From contig BROE01000020.1 of the NCBI GenBank assembly GCA_036571765.1, positions 1,754,537 through 1,818,536 on the forward strand: a stretch of DNA of 64,000 nt, written 5' to 3'. This stretch comes from Plecoglossus altivelis (Eukaryota; Chordata; Actinopteri; Osmeriformes; Plecoglossidae). This document shows, one piece after another, positions 47,901-60,775 of this stretch. The notes under the pieces were generated by a model that searched no databases, was not told where the DNA came from, and saw only the letters and a list, made by a program, of their open reading frames with translations. The position numbers and the translations under genes are program-made. Positions within the stretch are counted from its first letter, which is position 1. The number at the start of each line of letters is the position of its first letter.

Positions 47901-50900
47901 GTACTAAACACTATCATGTCAGCATTATGTCGTCATGCGTTGCAGCAAGCATTTGGTTACAAAATAGTTGTCCCCATCATTATTAGAATTACATAAAAAC
48001 CGCAGTAGGTTAATAGGGTGTAAAAACACGTAGGTTAATACGCAATATTTTAACCTTATAGTCCACGAAGCGAAAAAGACACTAAACCAAAAACTATTTT
48101 GGATTGCAATTGTTTAATTGATTTGTGTGTGGGTCTCCGCTGCACCCAAGGTGGAGAAGAACATCAACAATATGACCATCCAGATGCCTCATCAGCTCTT
48201 CATCGATGGACAGTTTGTGGACGCAGAGGGAGGGAAGACCTACAAGACTATCAATCCCACTGATGGAACGGTAGTGACAGAGAGGGAGGAAACAAAAGGA
48301 AGAGACAGAAGTAGTATTGTCATCATTTACGCTTCTCTGATATCACTTTGGTTTCTGTAACTCCTAGGCCATATGTGACGTGTCTCTTGCTCAAGTCAGT
48401 GATGTTGACAAAGCTGTAGCTGCGGCTAAGGAGGCCTTTGAGAAGGGCGAATGGGGAAAGATGAATCCCAGAGACAGAGGCAGACTCATGCACAAGTGAG
48501 TAACTTTAGAGTTGTTGTTTTTTTACCCATTTACGTACATTCTTTTTAGTTTTGATGTTTTGAACCATTGACCCTGCTGACCTCCAGGCTGGCTGACCTC
48601 ATGGAGCAGCATCAGGGGGAGCTGGCAACCATTGAGTCTTTGGACTCCGGGGCTGTCTACACCTTGGCCGTCAAGACCCATGTGGGCATGTCCATACAAT
48701 CCTTTCGATACTTTGCCGGCTGGTGTGACAAGATTCAGGTAAGACAGGAGAGGAGGATAAAATCTTTGGAAAATCATGTTTTGAGTTTGGATTCTCTCAC
48801 AATCAGAGGATTACACTCAATACAGATTTGACTTGTGTTACGTCATCATATGTTGAATGAGTAATGGAGGTGGTACCAGTAGTATTATCCACATTGTCTT
48901 CCTCTTACAGGGCTCCACCATCCCCATCAACCAGGCTCGACCCAATCATAACCTCACCTTTACCAAGAAAGAACCGATAGGGTAAGAAACACCAGACACA
49001 CAGTGCGCATCAGTGTTTCCGACAGAATTAGATTCTATTCGTGATGGTAGGCAAGGGCGGAGCCAGACTTATCTCAAACAGCGGTTGTAATATCGGTTTG
49101 ATGTAAGTGTGCATAGGAACTTCTTTAAATAACGCAAGCACACAAAGCATGCAGTCAATAATGTAAAATAATTTTTTCTTTATGTAATCTAAACAGTACG
49201 CATTACATCAATTCATATTGTTACATTTACCAAATGCTATAAATATTTTTTTTACTTGAATCAATTAGTTATGGACACATTTGTGCAGAGAATTATGAAA
49301 GTAAGGCTAAATGTCCCCCCAAACCCTAAGCCCTGAACCTTCACAAACTTACTTGATGTCACCTACTAAGTGATTGAGTGCAAGAGGCTGCCTGCAGGGG
49401 GGAGGCAGCACTTTTTTGCATAATAAGTAAACTATAAATGTTGTTGGATCAAATCTGTTGAAAGCCTAGGTAGAATTTATCATCAAAGTTCAAACTACAC
49501 AAAGTTGATGTTTACTTTGATGTAAACTTTGATGTATAACTATGGTTACGACTAGGTTAGTTGTGTCTTTCATGGTTGTTTGTTTTCTGTTCTTCTTTCT
49601 TGTTTTATGAGGCTTGTTTGCCGGGACTTCTCTCTCGCTAACGGGTTTCCCCTGGTTATCCTTGTGTTTCACATAACACAGCTGTGAATTGCAGACATTT
49701 CACTTTGCCACAAGCTGCAAAAATGTGGACTTACGAAAAGGGTGCCCATAGGGATAAATATCTGTGAAAGAGCACTTTTGAGGATTTGACAGTGGGACGC
49801 CCTTCAAGACTTAATTAGAATGCGCCTCAAAATCTGTGAATCTGTTATTGATATTGGGATGGAGTATAACTGTTCCGCTTCGCTGAGGGAAGGTCCCTTC
49901 TCTGAGAGAATGAGTAGCTTTTCCCGCGTATTGATTCAGAGTGCGTGGAGAGAGAGGGCTATTTACAGACAGGTCCGTTTTAATGAGAAAGAAAGAATGT
50001 GAGCGGGAAAGGGCTGAGCGAATCAATGCACCACAAATAAATCACGTTTGTATGGTAAACACTTTGCAATCACATGGCCCAATAGTAATGCACAATAATA
50101 ACATGCATCCTGAACATATTCCTAAAGGGAACCTAAGTAGTTATGTGCCTTCCTCGATATGTTTCTTATTAACTTTCCGACTATTGGTAAAGTAAAAGGA
50201 TAAATAGAAATAACCATGGCCTTTATAGGAATGCATAGGGAATCTGACTAAACGTAAAACATTTTATCTTCTTAAAACATCAAAACATCATATCTAAACG
50301 TTGCTATTAAGAACAGAACAAGCTATACCTCTGCTGTCCACATATATCTTGATTATTATTTATTTTCTCAGAGTTTGTGGTATAGTGATCCCCTGGAACT
50401 ACCCTCTGATGATGCTAGCCTGGAAGGCAGCTGCTTGTCTGGCAGCTGGCAACACAGTAGTCCTGAAACCAGCTCAGGTAATTGCATCTATAAACCATTA
50501 CAGTATATGTGGACATATTCCAAAAGGATACACTGTGGAGGGTAAAGGGTAGAGGCAGATTCTAGACTACAACAATGGAAAGCAAAGTAATGTAGCAACA
50601 ATTGCTTTACATTACATTTGTTAGGTTGACACCAGTGCCGACAGTTTGTAGTTTAATTTAGTTTCTGTCTTTCATAATGAAGATCCTGTGTATGAAAAGA
50701 ACGCTGTTCACACAATTGAATGTATTTTAATATTTGCCACTAGGTGACACCTTTGACAGCTGTGAAGTTCGCAGAGTTGGCTTCCAGAGTGGGATTCCCA
50801 AAGGGGGTTATCAACATACTTCCCGGATCTGGTATAAACACACGCACTATTGATCGGAAAACATCTTATATCTAAGGTTCTACATTTATCCAAGTGAATA

Positions 50901-53900
50901 AGAAAATATAGTTATGGTCCACGTGTTTTTCAGGTGCTCTGGTTGGCCAGCGTCTGTCGGACCATCCTGATGTACGCAAGCTGGCCTTCACAGGCTCTAC
51001 TGAAATTGGCAAACATATCATGAAGAGGTAAACAGACTCTCAGCTCGGTGATTGGTGTACATGTACCTTGACCCCGATAAGTGAATATGCATCCCATTGT
51101 ATCTTTGTGTATATTTTTCTTTATCAGAGGTATGTAAGTTCAGGTTAGGAAAGCAGAAGTACTACCATTGAACCAATTTGCACAGTTTTGGACAGAATAG
51201 TTATGGAAGCAAGCAATTCTACTCACGTAACCTTAACTTTAATACCCTTCTCCTTCCCACAGCTGTGCAGTTAGCAATGTGAAAAAAGTGTCATTGGAAC
51301 TAGGGGGTAAATCGCCTCTTATCATCTTCAGTGACTGTGATATGGACAAAGCAGTGCGCATGGTCAGTGCAAATCCAGATTATTTTTTACAGAAACCATG
51401 CATTTCATTGTATCAACCAGTGTTAGACTGTACATTGACCTGTGTGTGTATTTGTGTGTGTGCTTCAGGGCATGAGCTCTGTCTTCTTTAACAAGGGTGA
51501 GAACTGCATTGCGGCTGGTAGGCTGTTTGTGGAAGACACCATCCATGACCACTATTTAAAGAGAGTGGCAAGTACCTGATTAGCTATTGGTTAAACACTT
51601 ATTTAGAAAACAACACAGTCGACAGTCTCGATTAGGATACAAATAAATGTAAATATACAGTGAGGAGAAAAACACTTGATCCCCTGCTGATTTTGTTTGT
51701 TTGCTCACTTACAAGGAAATTATCTGTCTCTCTCTGGTTTTTCTGGATTTATTTGTTGTTATTACATCACTCACTGTTCAAATAAACCTTCCATTAGAAT
51801 TATAGACTGAGTATTTGTTTGTTAGTGCAAAATCATTAGGGGATTTAATTTTTCCCCCTTACTGTGGAGGTATTTCATACTTCATCTTATATTTAAATGT
51901 TTTTCCCTATGTAATATTGTTTTGACCAGGTTGAGGAGGTTAAGAAGATGAAGATTGGTGATCCTTTGGACCGTTCCACAGATCATGGACCCCAAAACCA
52001 TCAAGCCCACATGAATAAACTGGTAGAATTCTGCCATGCAGGCGTAAAGGAGGGGGCCACCCTAGTATGTGGGGGAAAACAGATCAGCCGTCCAGGTAAC
52101 TGCAGATTCTTTTGACAATAACATTTAAAAAAACATACTTCTGTTTTCGTCTTTCTCTCTGTTCATCTCTGACAAAGAAGTGATATCTTCTTATTTAGGA
52201 AGAATATATTAATAATTGGGTTTCTTGTTCAGTATCCAGTTATGGGTCCAAAATGAGTATGTATGTTTAAATGGGATAAACGTTAAATTGTTTTTTACAG
52301 GTATTTTATTGTGTTTTTCTTGCAAATGTGTAAATAAGGCTGCTGGAGGGTTTTAATGTATTTGGAACATGGCTTTGAACTGGATCAAGGGACAAAAATG
52401 AAAACCAGAAACAATCAATATTAATAAACTAATTTGAACTTACTATTAACTTATATTGATAATAAACTAATAAATAAATAATTAATATTATACTGTTAAA
52501 ATATCTTCATAGTTGCCATCCTCTTTCATTCTACTCTTCACTCTTTGTAAATATTCACACTGTCATATCAGAGAGCTCAACATGGAATATTGTTAACCAG
52601 TATTTCATTAGGTTCCATTAGGAGTCAGTAATGGTAATTATGATTCCTCCATTAGAAGGAAAGCTATTTTATTGTTAGTTTTATTATTATTCTTGTTCCA
52701 TGGGAGTCAAAGGCAGCCCATAGACCACAACCGTAATAAGTTGAAAAATTTGGCATGGTGAAACTACACATTAGGAACTACCACACAAACTTGCAGAGTG
52801 CACTCTGAACCACATGTCTGTGCCATGTAAATTGTAATGGTTACAAGTGTTGAGGAGGAATCTGCCATTGGTAAAAATATTTATAAATTAATTGGTAAAA
52901 AGTTAACCGAATACATTAAAATACTGACTCAGCACTGCATAACCTAATTGAAAGATAATTCTGGTTTGAAACACTGCTTTGGGTAATTTTTGCTTCAGTT
53001 TTCTTCACTCACTTTTTTCTCTTTCGTAGGTTTCTTCTTTGAGCCAACGGTATTCACAGATGTGCAAGACCACATGTTTATTGCAAAAGAGGAATCATTT
53101 GGCCCAATCATGGTCCTCTCCAAGTTCAAGAGTGGGTCAGTATGACACATCAATTGCAGTTCCCAACAAATCCCTAATACGTCCTTCTGGTTAAGGTCAC
53201 TTTATTATTTCACCTTCCCAGCGACCTAGACGACATCTTGAGCAGGGCAAATGCCACAGAGTATGGTCTGGCATCGGGCGTGTTCACACGAGACATCAGC
53301 AAAGCCCTGTACGTAAGCGAGAAGCTGAACGCCGGTACAGTCTTTGTCAACACATACAACAAGACGGATGTGGCCGCACCCTTCGGAGGCTTCAAGCAGT
53401 CTGGTTTTGGGAAAGACCTTGGTAAGGCAAAGTCTAGGTTTCAGTATGTTACACACGGCAGTCAAATTTTATCAAAGGTTTGGAGTGAGATGGCCATACC
53501 TGTCAACATTTGATAAAAAGAATTATTATACGGATGGGGGGCTGGTGATGTTTCTTATTGGCTGGTAGGTGGTATTCAAGTCTGTATAACCCGAGACAAC
53601 TATCCACTCGGCAGATATCTTCTCTCAGTATGGTTGTGGCATTAAATGTATATATCAAAAAAAGTTATCCCTTAATTCTCAGCAGGAGAAAAAGTTGAAA
53701 TGCATGTGAAATACATGGTGTTGTGTGAGAGCTTGAGATATGGTTGAGACTCATGTTTAAGGATACCTGACTCGAGACACAAATCTGCTGATTTACTATG
53801 TGATGATTAGGAGTTGGGTTAGGGTTAGTGGGTGCTTATTTTAATGTTCACTGTCTATTATTTGTAAGAATAGCTGTAGGAGATAGGTCAGCTACAAGAT

Positions 53901-54651
53901 TTATCCAAAACAGATTTCATTTTACACACGTGCACTACTTCTCATGCATAGCCAGTGATCCACACTGGGAACTAAAACCACAATAGATCAGTATGACATT
54001 AATACTGATCTTCTTTATTTAACCAATTATCATAATTTTTTGCAATGTTTGGAACATGCCCTGACAATAAGTGCAGAACAACATTTATTTTGCCAAGATA
54101 ACTTGATCTATCAGACCATTGAATGTTTATGATATCCCTATGTGTTTACTTTTGAATGGGGGCAAAAAGTGATTTTCAGCCCCAAATAAATGTTGATAAT
54201 GTCAGGCTATGCATATAGATCAACTGCAGTCTGACCTGAAACCTGTGTGACCTTCTTTATAATTTTCACATTTTTCTGAATAATTAATGGGCTGTAAACA
54301 AACGTCCTAATGAAATACCATCAACACAGACATGAAAGACAGGGTCCCAAAAGAAGGTTCATTTCCGGTCCTTACTCTGGCCGAGAAGTCCCATAGCTAT
54401 CATTACTAGCCAGTAAAGGCGTCCCTGTTTGTAAACTGGATGGTGATTTGATCGTCTATCCTCACAATGGGGGAAACTGGCTCGGCACTTCTAGTGTTAA
54501 TGTTACCATATATTAATATGCTACTGAATAGCCATTACCTTTGTTAACCTAAACTGTGTGTAATGAATGCCATTCCTCTGCATGTGTTTTAACAGGTGAG
54601 GATGCTCTGAACGAATACCTGAAAACCAAGGTTGTAACCATTGAATATTAG
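41906..54651 (+). CDS. aldh1l1: Cytosolic 10-formyltetrahydrofolate dehydrogenase
   Basis: Converts 10-formyl-THF, NADP+ and water to THF, CO2 and NADPH in the cytosol. There are 22 coding exons: 41906-42032, 42730-42964, 43051-43216, 43313-43414, 43525-43614, 43868-44005, 46425-46550, 46684-46775, 47746-47893, 48151-48270, 48368-48495, 48588-48738, 48911-48981, 50372-50477, 50744-50831, 50934-51027, 51263-51362, 51469-51567, 51930-52095, 53030-53135, 53222-53421, 54596-54651. They sum to 2709 bases, 902 residues plus stop, the length of mammalian ALDH1L1. Domains: formyl-hydrolase (1 to about 310; His106 in YHPSLLPRHRG, Asp142 in DDGLDTG); acyl-carrier-like (about 318-395; phosphopantetheine site Ser354 in FKSGAASMD); aldehyde dehydrogenase (about 405-902; Glu673 in SLELGGKSP, Cys707 in FFNKGENCIAAGRLF). 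The protein starts MKIAVIGQS with no mitochondrial leader and ends VVTIEY. ALDH1L1-type residues include MSSVFFNKG and GGFKQSGFG. Intron 18 uses a GC donor. Residue 202 is Cys where mammals have Gly. Intact, no frameshift. Confidence 0.97.
43636..43775. mobile_element. PIF/Harbinger-like MITE in aldh1l1 intron 5
   Basis: The 140-bp element has inverted ends GGCCCAATCCCATTTC and GGCCTAATCCCATTTC (other strand) and is flanked by TAA on both sides (43633-43635 and 43776-43778). A 3-bp TAA duplication with GGCC-starting ends suggests PIF/Harbinger. It has no coding capacity. Confidence 0.65.
44838..45133 (+). pseudogene. Tc1-like transposon fragment in intron 6
   Basis: The segment begins with the GAGTGAAATAAGTATTTGAC type end. 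It has a leader with ATCAATCAATCAGATTCC and an ATG at 45012 that opens a transposase N-terminus (MAKTKELSNGVRDK, then a stop, then YKTSAKQLGE after frame damage). That N-terminus is the paired-like DNA-binding region of Tc1 transposases. The catalytic part is absent. Confidence 0.75.
47077..47340 (-). pseudogene. Possible LTR-retrotransposon Gag-like fragment in intron 8
   Basis: An 87-codon - strand frame in the intron has a protein-like, charged, helical composition (RRINEMKPLMVDEEKVYLNE, FALFETADNEFRRAHESG). The pattern resembles N-terminal Gag regions of teleost LTR elements, but no diagnostic motif such as a zinc knuckle is present. It is antisense to aldh1l1. Confidence 0.3.
51658..51864. 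mobile_element. Tc1-related MITE in intron 18
   Basis: Ends CAGTGAGGAGAAAAACACTT and, on the other strand, CAGTAAGGGGGAAAAATTAA are imperfect inverted repeats. The word AATAAACCTTCCATTAGAAT lies inside. A TA precedes the left end. This layout is that of non-autonomous Tc1 derivatives common in teleosts. It has no ORF. Confidence 0.7.
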
Positions 54652-54675
54652 CTTTGGAAGAAGAGATGATCTTGA

Positions 54676-54681
54676 AATAAA
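54676..54681 (+). terminator. aldh1l1 poly(A) signal candidate
   Basis: AATAAA lies 24 bases after the stop codon. A second AATAAA at 54974-54979 is the alternative; the first would leave a very short 3' UTR. Confidence 0.5.
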
Positions 54682-54981
54682 TTAGCTGAAAAATACTGAA
54701 TGAAATGGAACTTAATCCTGACAAACCGCTTTTCTATCTGACCGCTTTTCTATCTAACTTTTTTTCTATATACAAACTTGTAATTTGACCACTACTATTT
54801 GAGTTGTAATTTAGAAAAAAAGTGCATGCGTTCCCTAAATCATATGTAATATTCACATTTGAAACAGCCAGTTGTCATCAGTTCCAATCATCTTTAACAA
54901 ACCACTTTGTAACAACCAACTGTAGATCTACATAAGCTGACCCTGTATGTTTTGTCCCTGGTCTCTAAAAACAAATAAACA

Positions 54982-56950
54982 ACACTATCTATATTGGATG
55001 GATGTATTAAATGAATTGAATTATAGACAATGCATTCTTGACCTTTGTATTTGCCAATTAATTTTATTGGTGCATTTCTTTTTCCAAGTAATGTGTGACA
55101 CTGTGTTGGAAAGAAACCATTCTCGGCCAACTAGTTTCTGTTTTTTTGTATTATAAATCAAAATAATAATAATCAAAAGTAGATCAAATTAAGACAAACC
55201 TTGTTCAAGACTCCACAGTGCTGGCATGTCAGGTACTGAAGGCATAGCAAGCTGATGTTGATGGATTTGATGTAAAGGTGAACCTTGGACCCGGTCCTGA
55301 GGCAGGACTGATGGGTGGAGTGGTGGTGACTCTCTCCATGGACTTCATAATGGGACATATATTCAAGGTCCATGGAGTGGTAAAGTCCTTGCTCTCCAGG
55401 GAATATGGCAACGTTGGAGTCATCAAAGACTGCTACCTGTGACCTATATAAGCACATAGTAAATACAAAGCTGGGGTAGCACAATAGTCTACTGCAGCAA
55501 CCAAATATTTGACTAGCAACCAAACAGTTGCTAAACAAAAACTATGTTCCTTACATACATAGGTTTTACCGTTATTATTCTTTAGGCTGCTTTCTTTAAC
55601 AACAGTGTGGAGATATTTTTCTGAAAGAGCAAAGGGCTGGGTTTAACCCACTTGGTCCACGATTAAGCTAGCTCTTGCTTTCAATTGAATCATTCCACAC
55701 TGTTATTGAAAGAATTAAGATGCAACCCTAGTTGAATTTCTAGTTCATGTTGAAAATCCCAGCAGGCATCCAGTTGAACACCAGTAGAAATTCCTTTAGA
55801 AACAAATATAATTTTCAACTGGTCTTAATTGGTTTTATAGGGGAAATGGAACACATTCTACTGGTGTCTAACTGGTTTCTACTGGAATGTATTGGTCTGT
55901 TCCAGTAAAAAACTAAAGAATTAAAAAACCATTCAAGGTTATTCATTTCAAATGGTCCATATTGGTTTGATCTGGTCTCAGATGGTCTGTATTGGTTTGA
56001 TCTGGGGAGGAAGGGCTATGTTCACAGTGGTTCTTGAAACAATCCAATAGGAATTAAAATGTATTTAACATATTTAAATTAGTGAAACCTGGAATTATAG
56101 TGAATACATGTTTAATATAACTGCATTTGATTTATTTCCTGTTTATCCACCACAACGACCTAGGACACACACACATCTTTGTACCTATACCTTCAGTATG
56201 GCAAAATATATTTTCAACATGATATTGAAATACAAGCGAAAATATATATTAAATAATAGATATTTTGATTCACTTGTTAATGTTCGTGATCTTCTCTGAA
56301 ATATACTCCCCAATTTTGTGGCTGGAGACTGGGACATCTGGGTCCAGGACACCTTTTTCCAGCCACCATCTGTTGAATTAGTCTGTTGTAAATAAATATT
56401 AACCATCTTAGTTAGGCGTAGTCTACAGTTCATTTGATGGACTACAACAACAAAAACTCATGGAGCTAGAAACACAGATGGAACAATTGTTGATATATTA
56501 GATGTTGAAATGTACAAACAACTATCAGATCCTGGAGCAATTCTGAATAAGGAACATCATTTCTCTTACACATCCAACAGCACCCAGTGCCCAGTATTCA
56601 TGTGATGTTAAATGAGCTATATAAATAATTCTATAACGCTCTGGCTTGCCTGTGGTTTGGAAAAAAGGATCATTTTGTTTAAGATGCTTAAAGAACTGGC
56701 AGAAAATTGAGCTAGATGGCTGACTAAATCTTAACAGTAATTTCTTGTGTTGTGTTGTTGATTCAGTGGCAAGACCAATCATGCAAAACACAATGCAATA
56801 CAATGGTTACTTTATGTGCAGTTGGGGATATCCTCCTGGGAAATTGGTATCAGGGGAAGTTAAATACCCTGCTTCAGAATCACAGTACCCTCACAGAACA
56901 GAAAAAGAAATGTTGAGGCACATGGAGGAGGCTTTTCAAGGCGGTGTTAG
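54982..56950. other. Intergenic with CTGGT-rich repeat
   Basis: Between about 55740 and 56010 words such as CAACTGGT, TACTGG and TATTGGTTTGATCTGG recur. A clear two-copy tandem (TGGTCCATATTGGTTTGATC type) lies at 55955-56007. It is probably an old dispersed repeat of unknown class. No gene is supported. Confidence 0.4.
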
Positions 56951-58880
56951 TTATAAGATAAGATAAGAGATCCTTTATTTGTCCCACAATGGGGAAATTC
57001 CACTGTTGCAACACACAGTTTAGGACAGGAATGAAAGAAATAGGCGCATGCAATAAAAATAGGATAAATAAACATGGTCATAAAAAATACATGGTCGTAA
57101 AAAATACAAAAAAATACAATATAAAGTATAAAGTGCACACTCTTATTTACAGTAAAAATGGTAACTAAAGTGGCTAAAGTGTACTGTTATATTATATACA
57201 GTAAGTGACTATGGTGAGGTAAAAGTCTATTAATAGTATGTTAAATTATATTGCACATGATTGTAGCGGGTGAATGGCACATGTTCAGGGCTAACAGTGA
57301 TCATTGTAAAGTCTGACAGCAGCAGAAAGGAAAAAGACCTGCGAAACCTTCTCCTTTCATACGGCGAGGGTGAATCAGTCTGTCACTGAAGCTGCTCTCC
57401 AGGGCAGACATAGCGTCCTGCAGGGGGTGGGACTCATGGTCCAGCATCGACGTGAGCTTAGCCAGGACCCTTCTGTCCCCCACCTCACGCAGTCCAGAGC
57501 ACAGCCCAGGACGGAGCTGGACTTCTTGATGACCTTGTCCAGCTTCTTCTCCCTCTCTGTGATGCTGCTGCTCCAGCAGACCACACCGTACAGGACGGCT
57601 GATGCCACCACAGAGTCGTAGAAGGTCCTCAGGAGCGGCCCTGACACTCCAAAAGACCTGAGTCTTCTCAGGAGGTAGAGCCGACTCTGACTCTTCCTGT
57701 ACAGTGCGTCTGTGTTATGAGTCCAGCCCAGTTTGTGGTTCAGATGAACAACCAGGTACTTGTATGCAGTCCACTCTCTCAATGTCCTTTCCCTGGATGT
57801 TCACTGGTGAGGGGGCAGTGGAGTGGAAGTCCACCAGCATCTCCTTGGTCTTTCCCGCGTTGATGAGGAGGTGGTTCTGCTGACACCAGTCCACAAAGTC
57901 CTGCGTTAGTCCTCTGTACTCTGCATCATCGTTGTCCGTGATGAGTCCGATGATGGCAGAGTCATCAGAGAACTTCTGCAGAACACAGCTGTCCGTGTTG
58001 TGTCTGAAGTCCGAGGTGTAGAGGGTGAAGAGGAAGGGGGCTAGCACAGTGCCCTGCGGCGCCCCCACACTGCAGGTCAGAGTGTCAGACACACAATCCC
58101 GGGCTCTCACAAACTGAGGTCGGTTCGTGAGGTAGTCCAGGATCCACTCTGCCAGGTCACAGTTCATCACCAGCAGTCTCCAGCTTGTCCCTCAGCAGCA
58201 GCGGCTGGATGGTGTTGAAGGCGCTTGAGAAATCAAAGAACAGAATTCTCACAGCGCTGCCAGGGTTCTTGAGGTGAGAGAGAGAGCGGTGCAGCAGGAA
58301 GAGGACGGCATCCTCCACTCCAATGCCAGGCCGGTACTGAAGCTGCTGAGGTTTTTAGCGCGTGGTGTCTTTGGCACTGGTACCACACAGGAGGTCTTCC
58401 AAATCTGTGGTACCACCCTCAGCTTTAGGCTCATGTTGAAGACATGCTCCATAACTCCACACAGTTCATCTGCGCAGGACTTAAGGAGCCTGGAGCTGAT
58501 GCTGTCTGGTCCTGCTGCCTTCCTGGTTTTAATCCTCCTCAGCTCTCTCCTCACCTGTGCTGCTGTGAAGGACAGGGGTAGGTGGGGTGACTGTGCGCTG
58601 GGGGGATTGGTGGCGGGGGGATGAGTGGTGAGCTGATGGACCGAAGCAGAGGTGTGAAGAGGATCGGGTGTGGGCCATTGTCCAGCTGCGGGGGTGTGGG
58701 TTTGCAGCTGTGCGGGGGGAGGGGTGGGTGATTGATCAAATCTCAGAAAGTGAGAATTCAGATCGTTAACCCACTGAAGGTCCCCCTCTGCCTGGACAGG
58801 GGGGGGCTTGAAACCTGAGATGGTTTTCAGGCTCCTCCACACTCCCTGGATGTTCTGCTGCTGCAGCTGCTCTTCTTCTC
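56951..58880 (-). pseudogene. L2-type LINE, 5'-truncated reverse transcriptase ORF
   Basis: Three - strand frames join into one element. 58842 to about 58340 holds VWRSLKTISGFKPP, a Pro-rich linker, then FTAAQVRRELRRIKTRKAAG, PDSISSRLLKSCADEL, WKTSCVVPVPKT. 58170-57715 holds LAEWILDYLTNRPQFVRARD, SVGAPQGTVLAPFLFTLYTS and FSDDSAIIG. 57782-57375 holds the C-terminus YLVVHLNHKLGW, LYLLRRLRSFGV, LLRTFYDSVVASAVLYGVVC. A deletion near 58350 removes the first RT motifs. The catalytic pair is kept as FSDD. The 3' end at 56951 has ACAATGGGGAAATTCC and a TTATCTTATCTTATAA tail. The endonuclease is absent. Confidence 0.85.
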
Positions 58881-59059
58881 AAAAACACGCAATAAAACAA
58901 CGAAAATAAAGTTGAATCAACGCGGAGTCAACGCGTGTGTGTTAACCCTCACTTCACAGAAAAGGTGTGCAAAAGTTAAAGTATTTACAATAGAAAGAAA
59001 GCGAAAAAAGTTGGAAAAAGACGGAGCGTGTTGCAACCAGCAGCCGGCTCTCACCAGCG

Positions 59060-60215
59060 CCGGAAGTAATAAGGGTGTTAGGGGTAAATCTCTTCCTATA
59101 AATGTGCCACATGTCAACATAGTCTGGGATTTCACACCAGCCTACATGCACTGTACCCTTCTTGGTTTAACAAAACAAATTGCAGAGCTCTGGCTTAATT
59201 CAGTGGGAAGAGAATTGTATGTTGGTGCTCCATGTCAATCAGTAGACCCAAGACTGCTTTCTATCTACCCATCTAGAAATATTTCATGTTTACTCAGATC
59301 ACTGAAAGAGGGGAAATTCTGGAAAGCTTCTGAGTGGTGTTCCTGGTTACTATTTTATTGTTTGCCCTGTCTGAATGGATTTATACCATAAAAGTACACC
59401 GATCACAAATGAGCTCAAGACATTTACCTCTTGCTATAGTATCAACATTTTTAAGTGATATAAAAGAAGCAGACGTTCTTCTACTTGAGTTTGTGAGGAG
59501 TCCAGGAGTTTTATAATGAGGAACAAATGACTTGTGCGCTTACGTCTCCACCTTGGAAATAGTGTTAAGCTATGTTTTTTGGGGGGACCATTCTGCATTT
59601 GTATTTAAAACACCAAATGGAGAGGTTTTAAAACTTGTTAATGGAACAAGAGGTGTGGCAACTCAAATAGTTGACAAATTTGCAGTACGTTGTACAAAAT
59701 TCATGACATTCATCAGATTCACACAGTACACCATGACATATTGAAATTCTGTCTCATCTTAACGTCTTGCCCCCGAGTACAATTGCTTGAGGAGAATCAT
59801 AGCACTACACTTTTAGGAGAGGGTTAGCCATACACACTCAACACTGAAGAGTGGTTGTTTATAACAAGCGCATAACAGACTGGTGGACAAATATCGAAGG
59901 CTTGACTGCACCGGCTACAAAAGGTGCATCAAAACAAACAACATAGTTGTATAGTTGTCTGAAGGAAAAAAATTTTTTTTATGTACACAAGGTTATGCTC
60001 CTTGTCAAACTTGTTAATCGTAACAAAGCCATTGCAAACACCCCCCACATATCATGCATCAGTTGTTCAGAACATAAATGCGTTGTAATCCCGAGTGACA
60101 TTGTTGGAAAGTTCAGTGACAAAATGTATTCATGCACATGTCCTGATAATCATGAAAAAAACCCGGATTGTTTCAATATCCCAAAAAATCATCCATATGA
60201 AAAGTCTGTATAAAA
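59060..60215 (+). pseudogene. CACTA/EnSpm-like (Tnp2-type) transposase relic
   Basis: Scattered + frames read as one decayed protein: INVPHVNIVWDFTPAYMHCT, LLGLTKQIAELWLNS, RLLSIYPSRNISCLLRSLKE, WKASEWCSWLLFYCLPCL, then HSAFVFKTPNGEVLKLVNGT and RGVATQIVDKF. The WDFxPxYMHCxLLG, KASEWxxWLLYY and HSAFxFExxNGxxLKLV steps match animal EnSpm/CACTA Tnp2-type transposases as I recall them. A further frame at 59947-60213 (CSEHKCVVIPSDIVGKFSDK, MYSCTCPDNHEKNPDC) may be its C-terminus. Stops and frameshifts are frequent; no CACTA ends were found. Confidence 0.6.
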
Positions 60216-60775
60216 GGTGCTATAGACACAGTGTATTATTATCATAGAAATGTACCATTATTAGGAAACAGCACAATTAGGCAACGTGTTTAAATATGTA
60301 TTCAAATGCTGAAATTCAAGTAAATGCTGTATTGAATTTCAACATCGATGTTAATGTAATTTTGCAACCCATGTAGACAGACGCAAAAAAGGGGCCCCAA
60401 TATTGTTTTGTCACTTTAGCAACAACACACCTAACACAGAAGTATAGCAGCTTGTTGGTTGATTCGGAAATAACCATCTAAAACAAATGGTATAACAAGC
60501 CTTTAAACATTGTTTTGATCATTCAATTTTCTTTGCTGGTATCTGCAGAAAATGAATAAATAAACTTTTGTCTATTTTTGTCTATTTTGGATATCAGAAC
60601 CAGATGGTGAAATGTTTGTATTCTGTTGTTTTGTTTCATTTTGGAATAACGGAATAACCATAGAACACAAATGGTTTAACGAGCCATTCACAGTACTCGT
60701 TTGTTTGATTGGTCGTACTATGCTCAATGGCACTAGTGAAAAAGATAGAGGGGGGATGCACAATATCACCTGATA

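Noticed and set aside
41906..54651. Assignment as aldh1l2 (mitochondrial paralogue)
   Set aside because: There is an in-frame stop just before the ATG, no leader, ALDH1L1-type residues in the dehydrogenase domain and a CHST13 neighbour. Some residues in the linker do resemble ALDH1L2.
58274..58624. 116-codon + frame
   Set aside because: It is antisense to the L2 reverse transcriptase frames.
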